Shown one piece after another: positions 51,418 to 63,689 of a DNA stretch of 64,000 bases. The position numbers and the translations under genes were made by a program. Every line of letters starts with the position of its first letter. Positions within the stretch are counted from its first letter, which is position 1. The notes beneath the pieces are model-generated. The model saw only the letters and a list, made by a program, of their open reading frames with translations. It was not told the origin of the DNA and made no database searches. This DNA is from Circinella minor (lineage: Eukaryota > Mucoromycota > Mucoromycetes > Mucorales > Lichtheimiaceae), in assembly GCA_016758965.1 (NCBI GenBank), contig JAEPRB010000123.1, forward strand, positions 57,694 to 121,693. The letters run 5' to 3'.

Positions 51418-54354
51418 ATGGATATTGATCAAACTACTTCTAATGGAAATCATCCCATCGCGTCAGAATCACTTGAATCATCATCGAGATCCCCATCTAC
51501 AATGACAAGTCAACAAACAACAGAAATAGGAGATGGACATACTCTACAACACTATACACCAGAACAAACAACCAGGGTAGCTGAAACAGGAAGTCTTGTT
51601 ACCCCTGGTACGAGTCCTATCACTCATCATGATAGAGTGCTAGATAATATGACAATAACCACCCCCAATAGAACGACGACGACGACAGAAGAACAAGAAC
51701 TATACCCTATTGCAGTACTCGTAGATGAACTTAAAAATGAGGATGTACAACATCGTCTTAATGCTATTCAAAATCTTGGTACTATTGCTATGGCTTTAGG
51801 TCCACAAAGAACCCGAGATGAACTTATTCCTTTTTTGAATGGTAAAGTTTTTTTTTTTTTTTTAATAGAGTTATTTTTTTTTTCTTTTGAGGTGTTGTGG
51901 GGAAAGAGAGAGAAGTTTTTTTTTTTTTATGGTGGCCCATTGGATTGTATAGAATACAACTAAATCAAATAATATGCATTTTTTATAATAGATTCTATTG
52001 ATGATGAAGATGAAGTTTTATTGGCAGTAGCAAATGAATTGGCAGGATTTTCAGAATATGTGGGTGGACCTGAATACGCGCATTATCTTTTAAATCCATT
52101 AGAAAATTTGGCAGCAGTAGAAGAAGTCTTGGTCAGAGATAAGGTATGTGTTCTCCTTTTCCTTTTTCTCTCTCCTTTTTTTTTTGAACAACTTTGAACA
52201 CTTACACGCATTATTCTTTAGGCGGTAGAATCTCTTTGTAAAGTAGCTCATGTTTTAAGTGCATCACAAGTTGAAAATTATTTTGTTCCACTTTTAAAAC
52301 AATTAACCAATGGTGAATGGTTTACAAGTCGTATATCTGCTGCAGGTCTTTATGCTGCTTCTTATTCAAAATGTACAAATGAACAAAAAGTAGAATTGAG
52401 AAAGTAAGAACGATTTCTTATTTTTATTATTATTGTAAAAAAAAAAAAATGATTAAAAAATATGGATCCCCCCTCCCCCCATTTTTATTTATTTATTTAT
52501 TTAGTCTTTTTTCTCAATTAATTCAAGATGATACACCTATGGTGAGAAGAGCTGCTGCTAAATCATTGGGAGTAAGTAGGGATATCTTATTTTTGTAGAA
52601 AAAAAAGAGAGAAAGAAAAGAAAGACTGACGTGTTATATTAGGATTTTGCAAAACAATTGGCTAAAGAAGATCTTAATTCAAGTATTATGCCATTGTTTA
52701 TTAAACTTACAAATGATGATCAAGATACTGTAAGATTATTGACAGTAGAAGATTTATTACAAATATCTCGTATACTTTCAGTAGAAGAAAATAAATCGAC
52801 ATTATTACCTATTCTTAAATCATTGGCACAAGATAAATCTTGGAGAGTAAGATATATGGTTGCATCCAATTTTGCTGAGGTAAATAATAGATAGATAAAA
52901 GAGAGAATTTTTATATATTTATATATATATATATTTACTAAATGGATAATAATTTTAAGCTTTGTGATTCATTTGGAGAAGCTATTACTCGAGATGAATT
53001 AGTTAGTTTATTTGTTAATCTTATTAAAGATAGTGAAGGAGAAGTAAAAGTAGTTACTATTGCTCAAGCACCAGGTAAAAAAAAAATATATAAAAGAGGG
53101 GTGGGGGGCTCCCCTCAGAAGAAGTGATTTTTATAGATAACTAAATATTTTTTTTTTTTTAGCATTTGGTAAACTGATTGATGAATTGACTGTACTTGAT
53201 AAACTTCTTCCATGTGTAAAAGATCTTGTTATTGATACAAATCAACATGTACGTGCTGCTGTAGCAACAAATATAAGTGGATTAGCACCTATTCTTGGTA
53301 AAGATCTGTAAGTCATATATATAGATATTTCTCTTTCTATTTCTATTTTTTAAAAAATGACAATGGATAATAATGTTTTTTTTTTTTATTTTTAGTACTA
53401 TTGAATATTTGTTACCTCTTTTTCTTCAACTTTTAAAAGATGATTTCCCTGATGTAAGATTAAATATTATTTCAAAATTGGAAAATGTAACTCAAGGTAA
53501 AGCCCACTTTTTCTTTTCTTTTTTTTTTTTTTCATTATTATTCTGATTCAACTAAAAAAAAAAAAAAAAAACAAAATTTCCCAACTTTTTATTATTATAA
53601 TTTAGTCATTGGTGTGGAAAGACTTTCTCAATCACTTTTACCAGCTATCGTTGAATTAGCAGAAGATAAACAATGGCGTGTACGACTTGCTATTATTGAA
53701 TATATACCTCTTTTAGCTTCTCAATTAGGTGTTGGCTTTTTTGATGAAAAACTTTTAAATCTTTGTATGTCTTGGTTAGGTGATGCTGTATTTTCGATTC
53801 GTGATGCTGCTACTACGAATTTAAGACAATTAGTTGAAATTTTTGGATCGGATTGGGCAAAGAATACTATTATTCCTCAAGTCATGGAGATGGCACAAAA
53901 TGAAAATTATCTTTATCGTATGACAACACTTTTTGCATTAACTGTAAGTTTTTTGTTTTTAAATGATGATGATGATATAGAATGGATGGATTAATCTAAT
54001 AACAATTATATATATAGACAATGGCAAATGCTCTTTCAACTGACATTGTAAAAGATAATGTATTACCTACAGTATTAAGATTAAAAGATGATACAATTCC
54101 AAATGTTCGTTTTAATGTAGCCAAATCGTTGGAAGTTCTTGCATCTATTTTAAAGAATGATAAAACATCTATTGAATTAATTCAATCACAAGTGGCACCT
54201 GCTTTACAAAAGTTGAGTGATGATTCAGATGTCGATGTAAAATGGTTTGCTAATAAAGCACTTCTTTCAGGTAAAGGACTTATTCTTTTTTCATTTTAAT
54301 GAGAAAAAAAGGAAATTATTAATCTTATTCTTATTATAAAAAATAGTTCAATAA
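51418..54354 (+). CDS. Protein phosphatase 2A scaffold subunit A (PR65/Tpd3)
   Basis: Eleven exons: 51418-51841, 51992-52143, 52222-52403, 52505-52571, 52643-52879, 52960-53074, 53163-53307, 53396-53496, 53606-53943, 54018-54270 and 54347-54354, in total 2022 nt or 673 residues. The subunit is a HEAT-repeat solenoid that holds the catalytic C and regulatory B subunits. Repeats begin at [20 protein letters not shown] and continue through [96 protein letters not shown] and [18 protein letters not shown], the usual PR65 series. Ahead of it lies a Ser/Thr-rich extension of about 95 residues absent from animal PR65. The last exon is only 8 nt (ending ALLSVQ); reading through its intron instead stops at 54299, so the exact C-terminus is uncertain. 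Confidence 0.93.
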
Positions 54355-55270
54355 ACTTTGGATTCCTTTCCCTTTCCTTTCCTTTTCCAATTTCTTCTTC
54401 TTTTATCTCCCCCCCCCACTCCACTCCACTTTCCCCCCACCCCCCAACCCCTTCCTCACCCCCTTTTTTTTTTCTTATGCTATAAAAACGTTGTTTATTT
54501 TATCTCTTATCATATTATAACAAATACATAACACTTTGAGAACTATTACTACTACTAGTAGTTTTTTTTTTATTCTATTTTATCAAAGATAATTCATTAA
54601 ATTAAAAAAATCTAAGCTGGTATTTAATTAACGAATCATGAATCATGCGTCTATGTATATATATATATATTTATATACTCAAATTAAAATTCAGAGAGAA
54701 TAACAGTGAGAGTGTGAGTTAACCCAACTTTTTTTTTTTTTTTTTGCCCCTCCCTTCTCAACTTTTCCCCCCTCCCCCTTCTTTCAACTCTTTTTTTTTT
54801 TTATAAACCTCAATAATTCTTATTAATGACGGGTGTACCAGAAAGTGTACCTTCGAACGGGTAAATTGAAAAAAAAAAAGAACCATTGAAATAATAACAT
54901 GACAAAAAATAAGAGAAAAAAAAATGACAGGAAAAAAAAAAAGGGAAGGAGGGAAGTTATATTATTCACTATTACAAAACAATATATAAAACGAAAGAAA
55001 ATGGGGGGGGAGGAGATTACATTCAAAAAAAGATTTCATTCTTGAATCTTTTTTTTTTTTTTTTTTTTTTGTACGTAATTACGTGTTCTTCTTATATTTT
55101 TGCTCTCTTTTCCAAACCATTCATAGATATAACGAAAGTGTACCTTATTCCTCTGATACAGATTTTGGTATCTATTTCCATTCTATTTTTGTTTTTCTTC
55201 CTTTCATTGAAGTCAAGTATTAATATCTTTTTTTTAATTTATATATATATATATATATATAGACGATGGA
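54355..55270. other. Intergenic stretch with pyrimidine- and T-rich tracts
   Basis: 916 bases. Contains C-rich patches (54411-54466, 54755-54785), T runs and TA tracts. No gene or RNA was recognised. The last 200 bases are the probable leader of the WD40 gene. Confidence 0.55.
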
Positions 55271-57599
55271 ATGAGTAATACTATTACTATTTATAATATG
55301 AACGAAGATGAAGATATTGCTGCTGATGTAAAAAAAAAAAAAAAAAAAGTTTTTTTTTTTATTCTTTCTATTGTAAAAAAAAAAATAGAGAGTCTATTTA
55401 AAGAAAAACTGATTCTTTTTTTTAAAAATTAGGGACAATATGATACTGTTACTGAAGAAATGTATGCTAAAGGTGTAGATATGGTAAAAGTGTTCTCTAT
55501 TGCTGAGTTTAGGTGGGCGGGGGGTGGAGAAAGTTCTTTTCATAAAACATGGGGAGAATTATGCAACTTAACATTGGACTCCGGTTTGGCCGTGGCCGTG
55601 CCTTTTATATAGCAAGGAATTGATTGGGAAAGTCGACCTGTCACAAGAAATATGTGGAGAGAAAAAAGGTGATTTACTTTTTACTTTTTTAAAAAAGAAA
55701 AACAAAAAAACCAATTGAAAAAAAAAAAAAAAAAAAAAGTGAATTGAATATCGTTTTTGTTTTTCCCCTTTTAGAATTGCAGAATATAATAATTATTTAA
55801 GTTTAGAAAACCCTTCAGATCAATTAGTACAACAAACAACGGTAAAAAAAAAAAAAGAAATACTTTCATACATACGTACGTAGTTAAAGTAGAGTAAAGT
55901 GAATTATTATTATTATTATTTTTTGTTAGAATATCATTCAAAAGATATCAACAGATCAAACATATTATTCATTTAAATATGCAAAATTAAATGAACGTTG
56001 TGGATTCAGTCATTTTCAATTACGTAATTTATTATGGGCAACAAGTAAAAATAGTATTTATTATACATGTAAGTTTTAAAAAATGGAAGGAAGAGAAGAT
56101 TTCTGAAAAATTAAAAAAACAATAATAGATAAAGATAGTGTTCGACAATGGTCACCTCAACTTTGTAAAAGTCAAGAAATTTTAAATGTACGAACAGCCA
56201 ATACACCTCATAGTCGTGTATTTACAATTAGTAGTATGGCATGTGCAGAAAATATATTATTTATTGGTGGATTAAATGGAGAATTTGCATGTCGAAGATT
56301 AGATGATATAAATAATAGAGTTCATTATGGTATTATAACTACACATATGAATGGAATATCAAATCATATACATATTACAGAAGGATTAAAAGGAGGTAAT
56401 TATATATCAATATCTATATCAATATCTATATATGAATAGATAGAAAAGAGTATGTTATCGATAGAGATGGGAAAAAAACTCTGATACATTAATATATATA
56501 TATTTACGAAAAGGAATTCAAGCAATAGTATCAAGTAACGATATGAAAACGAGATTTATTAATATGGAAACAATGTCAATAGAAAATACAATTTCTTTTC
56601 CATTTCCAGTCAATGTAAGTAAAAATGTACGTATGAATTCTCTTTATATTATCTTGATAACTTATAAATTAAATATTTAGTGTTCATCCTTATGTCCTGA
56701 TAAACGAATTATGTGTGTTGTTGGTGATGCTACAGAAACAGTTATTGTTGATTCAACTACAGGAGCAGGTAAATTTTTTTTTATATATATAGTGGTCCTT
56801 ACTTCTAACCGAGCATCTTTAAAAAAAAAAAAGAAATATTTTAATTTGTAATATTTAAACTTCTCGTATATCTAATATATAGGAATCCTATCCATTGATG
56901 AACACCGTGATTTTTCATTTGCTTGTTGTTGGAGTCCAAATGGTAGATTATTTGCAACTGGAAATCAAGATAAAACCACAAGGTAAATTATAATAGAGTC
57001 AAAGTAACCAAAACAAAAAAATATTAAACATTATTCTTTTATATATAAAGAGTATATGATATTCGAAATCCAACACGTGCATTACATGTTCTTAGTGGAA
57101 AAGCAGGAGGTATACGTTCATTACAATTTTCAAGTGATGGTAAATTTTTGATTGCAGCAGGTAAGAAGAACTTTAAATACCGTATAGAATTCAAATGCCC
57201 AAATTTCAAACACTATATATATTATAGAACCTATTGATTTTGTTCATATTTATGATACAAAATCATTTGAAAATAGTCAAGTCATTGATATGTTTGGTGA
57301 AATCGCTGGTGTTGGTACGTAAAGAAAAAAAATAGTTTTAAAAAAAAACTTCTAATATAAAGTATGTTATATATTATTATAGCATTAACACCAGAAGATC
57401 AAGCATTATATATTGCTACTGCAGAAGAACGAATATATATACCAAATTCAGATTATCGATTAGGGTAAGAATATTTAAACAATAACGAAATTTGTATATA
57501 CATGTAAACTAAATAATGAACTCTTTTTTTTTTTAAAAAAAAAGTGGTATATTTGAATTTCAAAAAGATGAAAATGATTCAATGGCTTTCTATTTTTGA
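55271..57599 (+). CDS. WD40-repeat protein of the SPBC2A9.03-like family, unknown function
   Basis: Thirteen exons: 55271-55327, 55433-55483, 55613-55668, 55775-55841, 55930-56068, 56129-56395, 56514-56614, 56681-56768, 56883-56982, 57051-57160, 57228-57314, 57383-57464 and 57545-57599, in total 1260 nt or 419 residues. An acidic N-terminus (MNEDEDIAAD) precedes the conserved family box GIDWESRPVTRNMWREKR and the segment NYLSLENPSD. WD repeats follow: FACCWSPNGRLFATGNQDKT then RVYDIRNPT, and IRSLQFSSDGKFLIAA then VHIYDT. The box and the repeat order match a group of uncharacterised fungal and plant WD40 proteins annotated after fission yeast C2A9.03. No enzymatic site is expected. The gene has 13 small exons, the most split in the window. 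Confidence 0.82.
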
Positions 57600-57902
57600 G
57601 AAAAAAAAAACATTTATCAATGACTCTCTCTCTCCAAGGATTTCCCTTTTTAATTATTATAAATCATGTTCATTACAACATCTTTTAACTTTTGCATATT
57701 TGTATCATAACAACATAATACATCCTACATATATATATATACACCCACCCTTACATACATACATACCCGCACACATATACATATATATACACTCTCTTTT
57801 TAATATATTTAAATTATTATCAATTGGGATTGTAATACCATAGAATATGAATCATTTTTTTTTCAATCCATATATATATATATAAATGAAAATGAAAAAC
57901 GT

Positions 57903-58823
57903 CTATTGTGTATTTGTCAATATAACTTCAAAACTACCATCGGGTAATTGTTCAATATCAACATCTGTCAATAATTGAACAATATAATCCACACCTGCTT
58001 CTTTTAATTGTTCAACAGTATGAGATGTAAGACAACCAATACATTGCATTCCAGCACTTTTTGCTGCTCGTATACCAGCAGGAGCATCTTCAAATACAAT
58101 ACAATCTTTTGGATCAAGTTCTAAATTTCTTGCTGCTGTAAGGTATCCTTCAGGGTCTGGTTTTCCAACAGTGACCTAAAAAAAAGAAATATATAAAGTG
58201 AATAATTCATTTTTTATTCTCCCCCTCCTCCTCCTTCTTTCATATATATATATATACCACACACATATAAAATAAACTTTTTTTTTTTTTTACCGTATCG
58301 CCTGTTGCCATGACAGTAGGTACTGGCATATTACATTGTGTCAATCGAGTTTGAGCCATATTTTTATTACCAGAAGTACAAATTCCCATACGACCTAATG
58401 GGATTTTTTCTAAAAGTGTTGTTACACCTGGTAATACACTTAAACCTTCTGTATTTTGTGCAAGTTTTCCTTCAAATTCTTCAGCATATTCTATTGTTGC
58501 TTTATGGGGTACCCATTCAGCAATAGTTTCAATAGTTCGACGTCCATGACTTGTAGCTAAAATCTATATATATATATATATATTCGCAAAAAAAAAAAAA
58601 GAAAAAATTAATTATTTCAATAAGAACCCTTTTTTTTTATTTTTTATTTTTTGCCACCATGCCCCCAATAGTTTTTAAAAAAAATTACCTTTTCAGCATC
58701 AAGATCATTTTCTAATGCAAATTGTCTCCAAAATCTTTCCACTAATGGTGTAGTATCAATAAGTGTACCGTCTAAATCAAAAATAAAACCTTTGGCTCGT
58801 AAAATATGTTTAGATAAACTCAT
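57903..58823 (-). CDS. HAD-superfamily sugar/glycerol phosphatase (GPP/DOG-like)
   Basis: Three exons on the minus strand, all phase 0: 58689-58823, 58294-58563 and 57903-58175, in total 678 nt or 225 residues. The family removes phosphate from small molecules such as glycerol 3-phosphate or 2-deoxyglucose 6-phosphate in the cytosol. HAD motif I is FIFDLDGTLIDT with nucleophile Asp16 and Asp18, motif II is ICTSGNK, motif III Lys lies in VGKPDPEGY, and motif IV is CIVFEDAPAG. The alpha-helical cap between motifs I and II has the ATSHGRRTIETI segment found in GPP1/DOG phosphatases. All catalytic residues are present. The exact substrate cannot be told from sequence. Confidence 0.9.
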
Positions 58824-59145
58824 TATTGGATGGGCGTATGTGTGTGTGTGTGTGTGTGGAGGGCGGAAAGAAAAGAAAACGTTTGGGTTGGGTTATATAT
58901 AAGTACTCATATTATGCAGGCCTGGAAATCCGCGGGAAAACCCTCCATTGACGACGCATTAACAAGGGTCCGTGGAGCTTTATTTTATCCGCGGAACCCG
59001 AAAAAAAAATTACATAATTAATATGGGAGGGGAAAAAGTACCCAGCATATTACAAGTATAATAAAATGACTTTTTTTTTTTTTTATTCAATTTTACATAG
59101 TGATGAATGAATAATAACAATTATTTCATTTAAAGATGAAATCTA
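58824..59145. other. Intergenic region, HAD phosphatase promoter
   Basis: 322 bases between two minus-strand genes. The part at 58910-59000 is GC-richer than usual for this window (GGAAATCCGCGGGAAAACCC, then CCGCGGAACCCG, two CCGCGG sites), a candidate promoter element. A GT tract lies at 58841-58857. Confidence 0.45.
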
Positions 59146-60369
59146 TTATTTACTCTTGGTAATAATAGAAATACCATCAAATAATGGAAGAATGACTACT
59201 TGAACACGTTTATCCTTTAATACATGTTGATTAAATTCATGAATATTCTTGGCATGACCAGGAATATCAGGTCGAGAATTGAAAAGCTTGATATCATCAT
59301 AACCTGCTTGTCGATGTACTTGACCATAATAAAGTGCTATATATATTTAAGATTAAAGAAAAATTCACTCAATTAATATAAATGGTATTTCTTTTTAATA
59401 TAAAAAGTACGTAGCAGGTGAAAAAAACTGTTTTTTTTTTTTTTGTTTTTTTGTTTTACATTGGATGAACTTGTATTACTATTACTAACCATTGTCAGCT
59501 ATAATGAGCCCATTATCGGACAAGAGATGATTATCCATAATGAAATCAAAGTAAGATGTGTATCCATCTTTGTTGGCATCTAAAGTAATTGTGTAACAGT
59601 ACATCATATAAGATTAGGTTATTACAATTCATATATATATATCTCCCCTGCCCCAGGAGGGTAATTTCCAGATTATAATTATTCTTTGTAAATAGCATTA
59701 TCATCTACAGTAGTACCTATAAAAATAAGATCATATTGTTTATTGGGTTGCTCTTTTGTAATTCGTACCAAACTATATAATTATATAATAAATTTAGAGT
59801 TTAACGCATATATAAAATGAGTATAGCTACTTCATTGATAATATATATATATATATATACAGCAAAGAACCATTTCTCTTTTCTAATTTTTACCTTTCCA
59901 TGGCTGGCCCAAGTACAAAATCAATTCGATCATTCAAATACTTTAACTTTTTTGCATGTTTTTGAGCAATGGACATTGCTTTTGGATCCATTTCCAAAGT
60001 AATCACTTTACCCCGACTACTACTATTATCACCATTATTTTCTCCTGATGATGATAATGACGAGCATGATGAAAGAGCAGAAGCCATCGCGATGGTAGCA
60101 ACACCAGTAAACGTTCCAATTTCGAGTACATGAGAACAGCGAAAAATCTTTATCAATTGGAATAATAACTTGCGTTCCGTTTCTGTTGTCATATAATAAT
60201 GTTCTTCAAATTCATGGATGGTTTCATCAATAAGTGTTTCAAGTACTTTTGCGACTTCAGGTGGAAATGGTGTACTGTAATTATTTGTATATTCTTCTTC
60301 TTTTGTACGTAATCGGTTATCAATATTTCCTGGGAAAACATCAATAATGTTATTATAATTATATCCCAT
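59146..60369 (-). CDS. SAM-dependent O-methyltransferase, caffeoyl-CoA/catechol OMT type
   Basis: Four exons on the minus strand: 59894-60369, 59717-59772, 59490-59579 and 59146-59336, in total 813 nt or 270 residues from the ATG at 60369. It transfers a methyl group from S-adenosylmethionine to a hydroxyl, with a divalent metal. Motif I is VLEIGTFTGVATIAMA (Glu83-Gly88 core), then ITLEMD-type acidic strand (VITLEMDPKA), the metal box DLIFIDANKDGYTSYFD (Asp178) and IIADNALYYGQV. A Ser-rich insertion (SSCSSLSSSGENNG) sits in a surface loop after motif I. The same frame stays open upstream to an ATG at 60501, which would add 44 residues with a hydrophobic signal-like start (MFYKYCIFLLFITLLLINYT). 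I preferred the shorter form, which has the usual family length. Substrate unknown. Confidence 0.87.
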
Positions 60370-61687
60370 AATGATGATACTTGTTACTGATACGTAGTGG
60401 CAATAGTAGTATGAATAATGAAACGCTTCCTTAATGCAAAACGTGTAGTTAATGAGAAGAAGAGTAATGAAAAGAAGAAAAATACAATATTTATAAAACA
60501 TGCTTTTTATATAATTGATTAATTATTTTATTGATATCAAGATGAGCTAATTCATTTTTCAGTTTCCCTCTTTTTCAAGAAGATCATACGTTATAATTAA
60601 TCTTAAAATAAATACCCAACAAATAATCAAGTTCCCCCTGTTGCTCACATATACCCATGTCTTTTGTATTAATTATTATTGTGAATCTATACCTATCTTT
60701 TGATATAATTATTTTTATCCATAGAATTTATCGATATTTATTAACTTTTTTATTATTACGTAACGTTTACTATTTACTATTATTGATCAATCTATATATG
60801 TATACATTTATATGCAAATAATAATCAATGAAAATTACTTTTGACTAGAGATATATTCTTTATGGACTCTCTGGGAATACGTAACAATTATTTTAAACAA
60901 TGTTGTTGGGTTTTGTTTTCTTATTAGAAAGAAAAGTACAATAATTAGTACTTGATTAAACCCGTACGTATCCGGTGAACCGTGCCTGGTAAATATTTAT
61001 CGAATTTATAATACGTATGATACTATTTTATATAATATAATACTATTCTTTTAATTGGTAAAATGTTCAGTCACATACGAGTTTATTTAAACTTCATATC
61101 GTCTCTTTCAATTATCTGAGTTGTTTTGATAAGCAAATAAAAATATATAATTCCAAGTGAAATCTTGTTGACAACACAGTGTCTCTTTTGCCCCAATTTC
61201 ACGCGTATGGTTTTTTTTTTTTAACTTCTTCCTCGTCTACTTTTTTCGCGACTTTCTTTTTTTTTCATGTACTTGCTCAACACCATGATTGTGTTGATAC
61301 AATTTATTTTTAGATATTTATTCAATTTAAATAAATGATATTTATAACAAACAAATGTATAGTTCTATTCTAGAATTCTTTGACAAGGAATAGAATATAC
61401 CTACTAAATACATATGAGGTAGTTGACATTACTGAAAAAAAAAATTCGAATTTACAAGATACAGTTTAGAAGCTTTACCTTTGATAAGAGGAAACACACT
61501 CTGAAACGCTCAATGGAAATTCCAAGTTGCAAACCCGTTGACTTTCCCGCCCCCCTTCCCCTCCCTTCCTCTCGAAAAAAAAATGTTGCATAACTGAGAA
61601 ATTTGTAAAAACAGAAGTTGACTGTAGTACATTTCAAGCTTGCTTTTTCTATTTGCTACTGCACGTACTTTTCATAATTTACGTATC
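60370..61687. other. Intergenic stretch, no gene seen
   Basis: AT-rich. The stretch at 61460-61625 is more complex and ends in GTTGACTGTA, which resembles the end of the MITE at 62048, but a matching left end is not convincing. A pyrimidine patch lies at 61548-61575. Confidence 0.5.
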
Positions 61688-62047
61688 ATGTACATTTTAT
61701 AAAAGTAGAAACCATCCATTTGGTAATAAAATGTGATCAACCCCTCCAACCGCGTGATAGTGAAAAAAGAAAAAAAATTAATTGCGAAATGCGAAAATCT
61801 TACAATGAAATTCGCCTTTTGTTTTATATTTGTCTATGCATTCTAGAATGATATTATTAATTTAGATACAAAAAAAAAAGCATTCTAGAAATAATTTAAA
61901 AATAATTCTTTATATTTATAAAATACAAAAACGAAGAAGGGAAAGACATGAATACATTTATACAGCTATTAAAAAAAAAAGAATACTCCTTGTACAACAC
62001 CTAAATCTTTATATACGTAACCACATGAGTTATATAATAGATTATAC

Positions 62048-62319
62048 AGTCAACCCCCCCCCCGGTTTTTGCACACCTGAAATTTCCTGGTTTTTTGTTA
62101 CAACCATTGTGGGTTTCCATTTATTCGGATAATGGTTCATAAAAATAATACTATACATAATTATTACAACTTACTCCCGATAAGCGCAACTCGCCCAAAA
62201 AAACATTGATGCGAGTTGCAAGATGCGATTTCATTAAGTATTCTTAACATTTCCAAAAACAAATGGCGCAGAACCGCGAGAGGTGCAAAAGCGGGAGGTG
62301 AAAAAGCGGGTGTTGACTG
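62048..62319. mobile_element. MITE with CAGTCAAC termini and TA target duplication (Tc1/mariner-pogo type)
   Basis: Left end CAGTCAACCCCC, right end (opposite strand) CAGTCAACACCCGCTTTTTC, with TTTTTGCACACC and TTTTGCACCTC following on the two strands. The element is bounded by TA on both sides (62046-62047 and 62320-62321), the target site of Tc1/mariner-like transposases. At 272 bases it has no coding capacity, so it needs a transposase from elsewhere. It lies inside repeat copy B and abuts the ORF1 element. Confidence 0.7.
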
Positions 62320-62331
62320 TATATTCACATA
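62320..62331 (+). repeat. Direct repeat TATATTCACATA, left target-site duplication
   Basis: Identical 12 bases recur at 63690-63701. The preceding base (G) also matches. They bracket the ORF1-bearing insertion, as a target-site duplication of a retroelement would. The copy here includes the TA that borders the MITE, so this insertion followed the MITE. Confidence 0.75.
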
Positions 62332-63689
62332 GGCCCTTTTTCCGCTTTCCATCACTTTTTTAAGGGTGGTAAGCATATAACTATAATCATTTCGAACCAA
62401 AATCGCAAATATACATCAGAGGAAATACGAAAGGCCGCGGACTCGTTCCGTCCTTCTCGTATGGATGTCCTCAAAGCTGAACTTCGCCAAACACAACAGA
62501 ACGAACGCTATTATCGCCAACAATTTGATAGAGTCAACAAGCTATATGAAACTTTACAAGCTAAAGTCAAGGAACTTGAATCAGCTCTCACTGTCCGATC
62601 CACAAAAAAACAGCACCATTTCACTACTCATTCCGTGTTCTCCGTATCACTTCTACCCATAGCAGCCAAGTCAACCCAACCTCAGAATACTTTGTCACCA
62701 TCGCAATTGACATTGTCAAGTTCAAAACCGACATCGTCAAATTTATCATTAAATAAATTTAAGATGCAACCTCCAACCATTTCCCATGAAATGAAGCCAG
62801 CGCCAGCAATCATTGACACTACTACGAGCGCAGCAGTAACACCATCAGCAAGACCCAAAAAGGTCCACCCTGTACCAACGTACTCTCATACTAGCCCAAC
62901 AACTGTGCAGCCTCCTAGCAAAAAGAGGAAGCACATGATCAATAAGTCCGCCTGCATACAACATTCTTGTGTAACCAATATCACAGAAGCCAGTAAATTC
63001 TTTCAGTTTCCTGATCATAATCAAACAAAATTTGAATACATACACATCCCATGTCTGCAACGAAAAAAACGACAGGAAATCCGTCAGCTATTCCGTAGTC
63101 TAAAGATTAACACCTCTCGTGTTCTGGATATCTCCTATCCCGGTCGAAATATCATCGGTATACTAGTTCACCAGCACTACCTCCCACATATCAACACAAT
63201 GCTTCAAGAAGCTAACATTCCAACATTAACGAATTTTGATCCTATTCACCCAGATAATCTCAAGGATCCCAAATACAAAAGTTGTTCCGAACCTGAACGT
63301 TCGAATATTTCTAAACAATGTCACCGCCAACGATGTTTGCGAGCAATCGCAGCCCAGCCTCTTACACTAATTACGAAAATAGCGCGCTTTTTCAGTTCGA
63401 AAGGATGGATCGATCAATCCGACTTTGAACACATTATGTCAAGTCCACGACAATTATAACTAGATCCCCCAGCATCACTAATTTTTTATTCTCGTACCAA
63501 TTATTTTACAATAGTTCCCTAGTAATATTCTTATATATTGTATCCCCATTTACTGTTGATGTAACTACACCTTTTTCCTGCTGTCCCGCAGGTTTTTCAG
63601 TACCCCTCTTCGTGAGCTGACGAGAGCAATAGGCTGAGATCAGCGCGTGCTCACTTAATTTCGTCTTAATAAATATATAAATTTCAACG
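62332..63689 (+). mobile_element. ORF1-only LINE-like retroelement (1.36 kb)
   Basis: The insertion contains a 129-base leader, one intact ORF (62461-63459) and a 230-base 3' region ending AATAAATATATAAATTTCAACG. There is no reverse transcriptase or endonuclease. Flanking 12-bp direct repeats of non-fixed sequence fit target-primed reverse transcription. The base composition is clearly GC-richer than the host genes. The structure parallels HAL1 (half-L1) elements, which also keep only ORF1, so mobilisation by a full LINE elsewhere in the genome is inferred. Confidence 0.65.
62461..63459 (+). CDS. LINE ORF1-like (gag-like) protein
   Basis: A single uninterrupted exon of 332 residues starting at ATG 62461. 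The N-terminus is a coiled coil (LKAELRQTQQNERYYRQQ, then VNKLYETLQAKVKELESAL), followed by a Ser/Thr/Pro-rich linker to about residue 150 with a basic PSKKRKH cluster. The C-terminal half is compact: FEYIHIPCLQRKKRQEIRQL, RSLKINTSRVLDISYPGRNI, IGILVHQHYL and ANIPTLTNFDPIHPDNLKDP. This pattern (short basic helix, then a LDISYP-type strand, V/I-I-x-x-L-V-H, and the D-P motif) resembles the RNA-binding domain of ORF1 proteins in fungal L1-type retrotransposons. Such proteins coat the element's RNA. Codons are GC-richer than in neighbouring genes, and the frame has no decay, suggesting a recent insertion. A domesticated host gene is the alternative. Confidence 0.6.
   Translation: MDVLKAELRQTQQNERYYRQQFDRVNKLYETLQAKVKELESALTVRSTKKQHHFTTHSVFSVSLLPIAAKSTQPQNTLSPSQLTLSSSKPTSSNLSLNKFKMQPPTISHEMKPAPAIIDTTTSAAVTPSARPKKVHPVPTYSHTSPTTVQPPSKKRKHMINKSACIQHSCVTNITEASKFFQFPDHNQTKFEYIHIPCLQRKKRQEIRQLFRSLKINTSRVLDISYPGRNIIGILVHQHYLPHINTMLQEANIPTLTNFDPIHPDNLKDPKYKSCSEPERSNISKQCHRQRCLRAIAAQPLTLITKIARFFSSKGWIDQSDFEHIMSSPRQL

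Noticed and set aside
61459..61626. Possible second MITE between TACAGTTTAG and GTTGACTGTA
   Set aside because: Only CAGT at the left matches the right end; the inverted similarity stops after a few bases.
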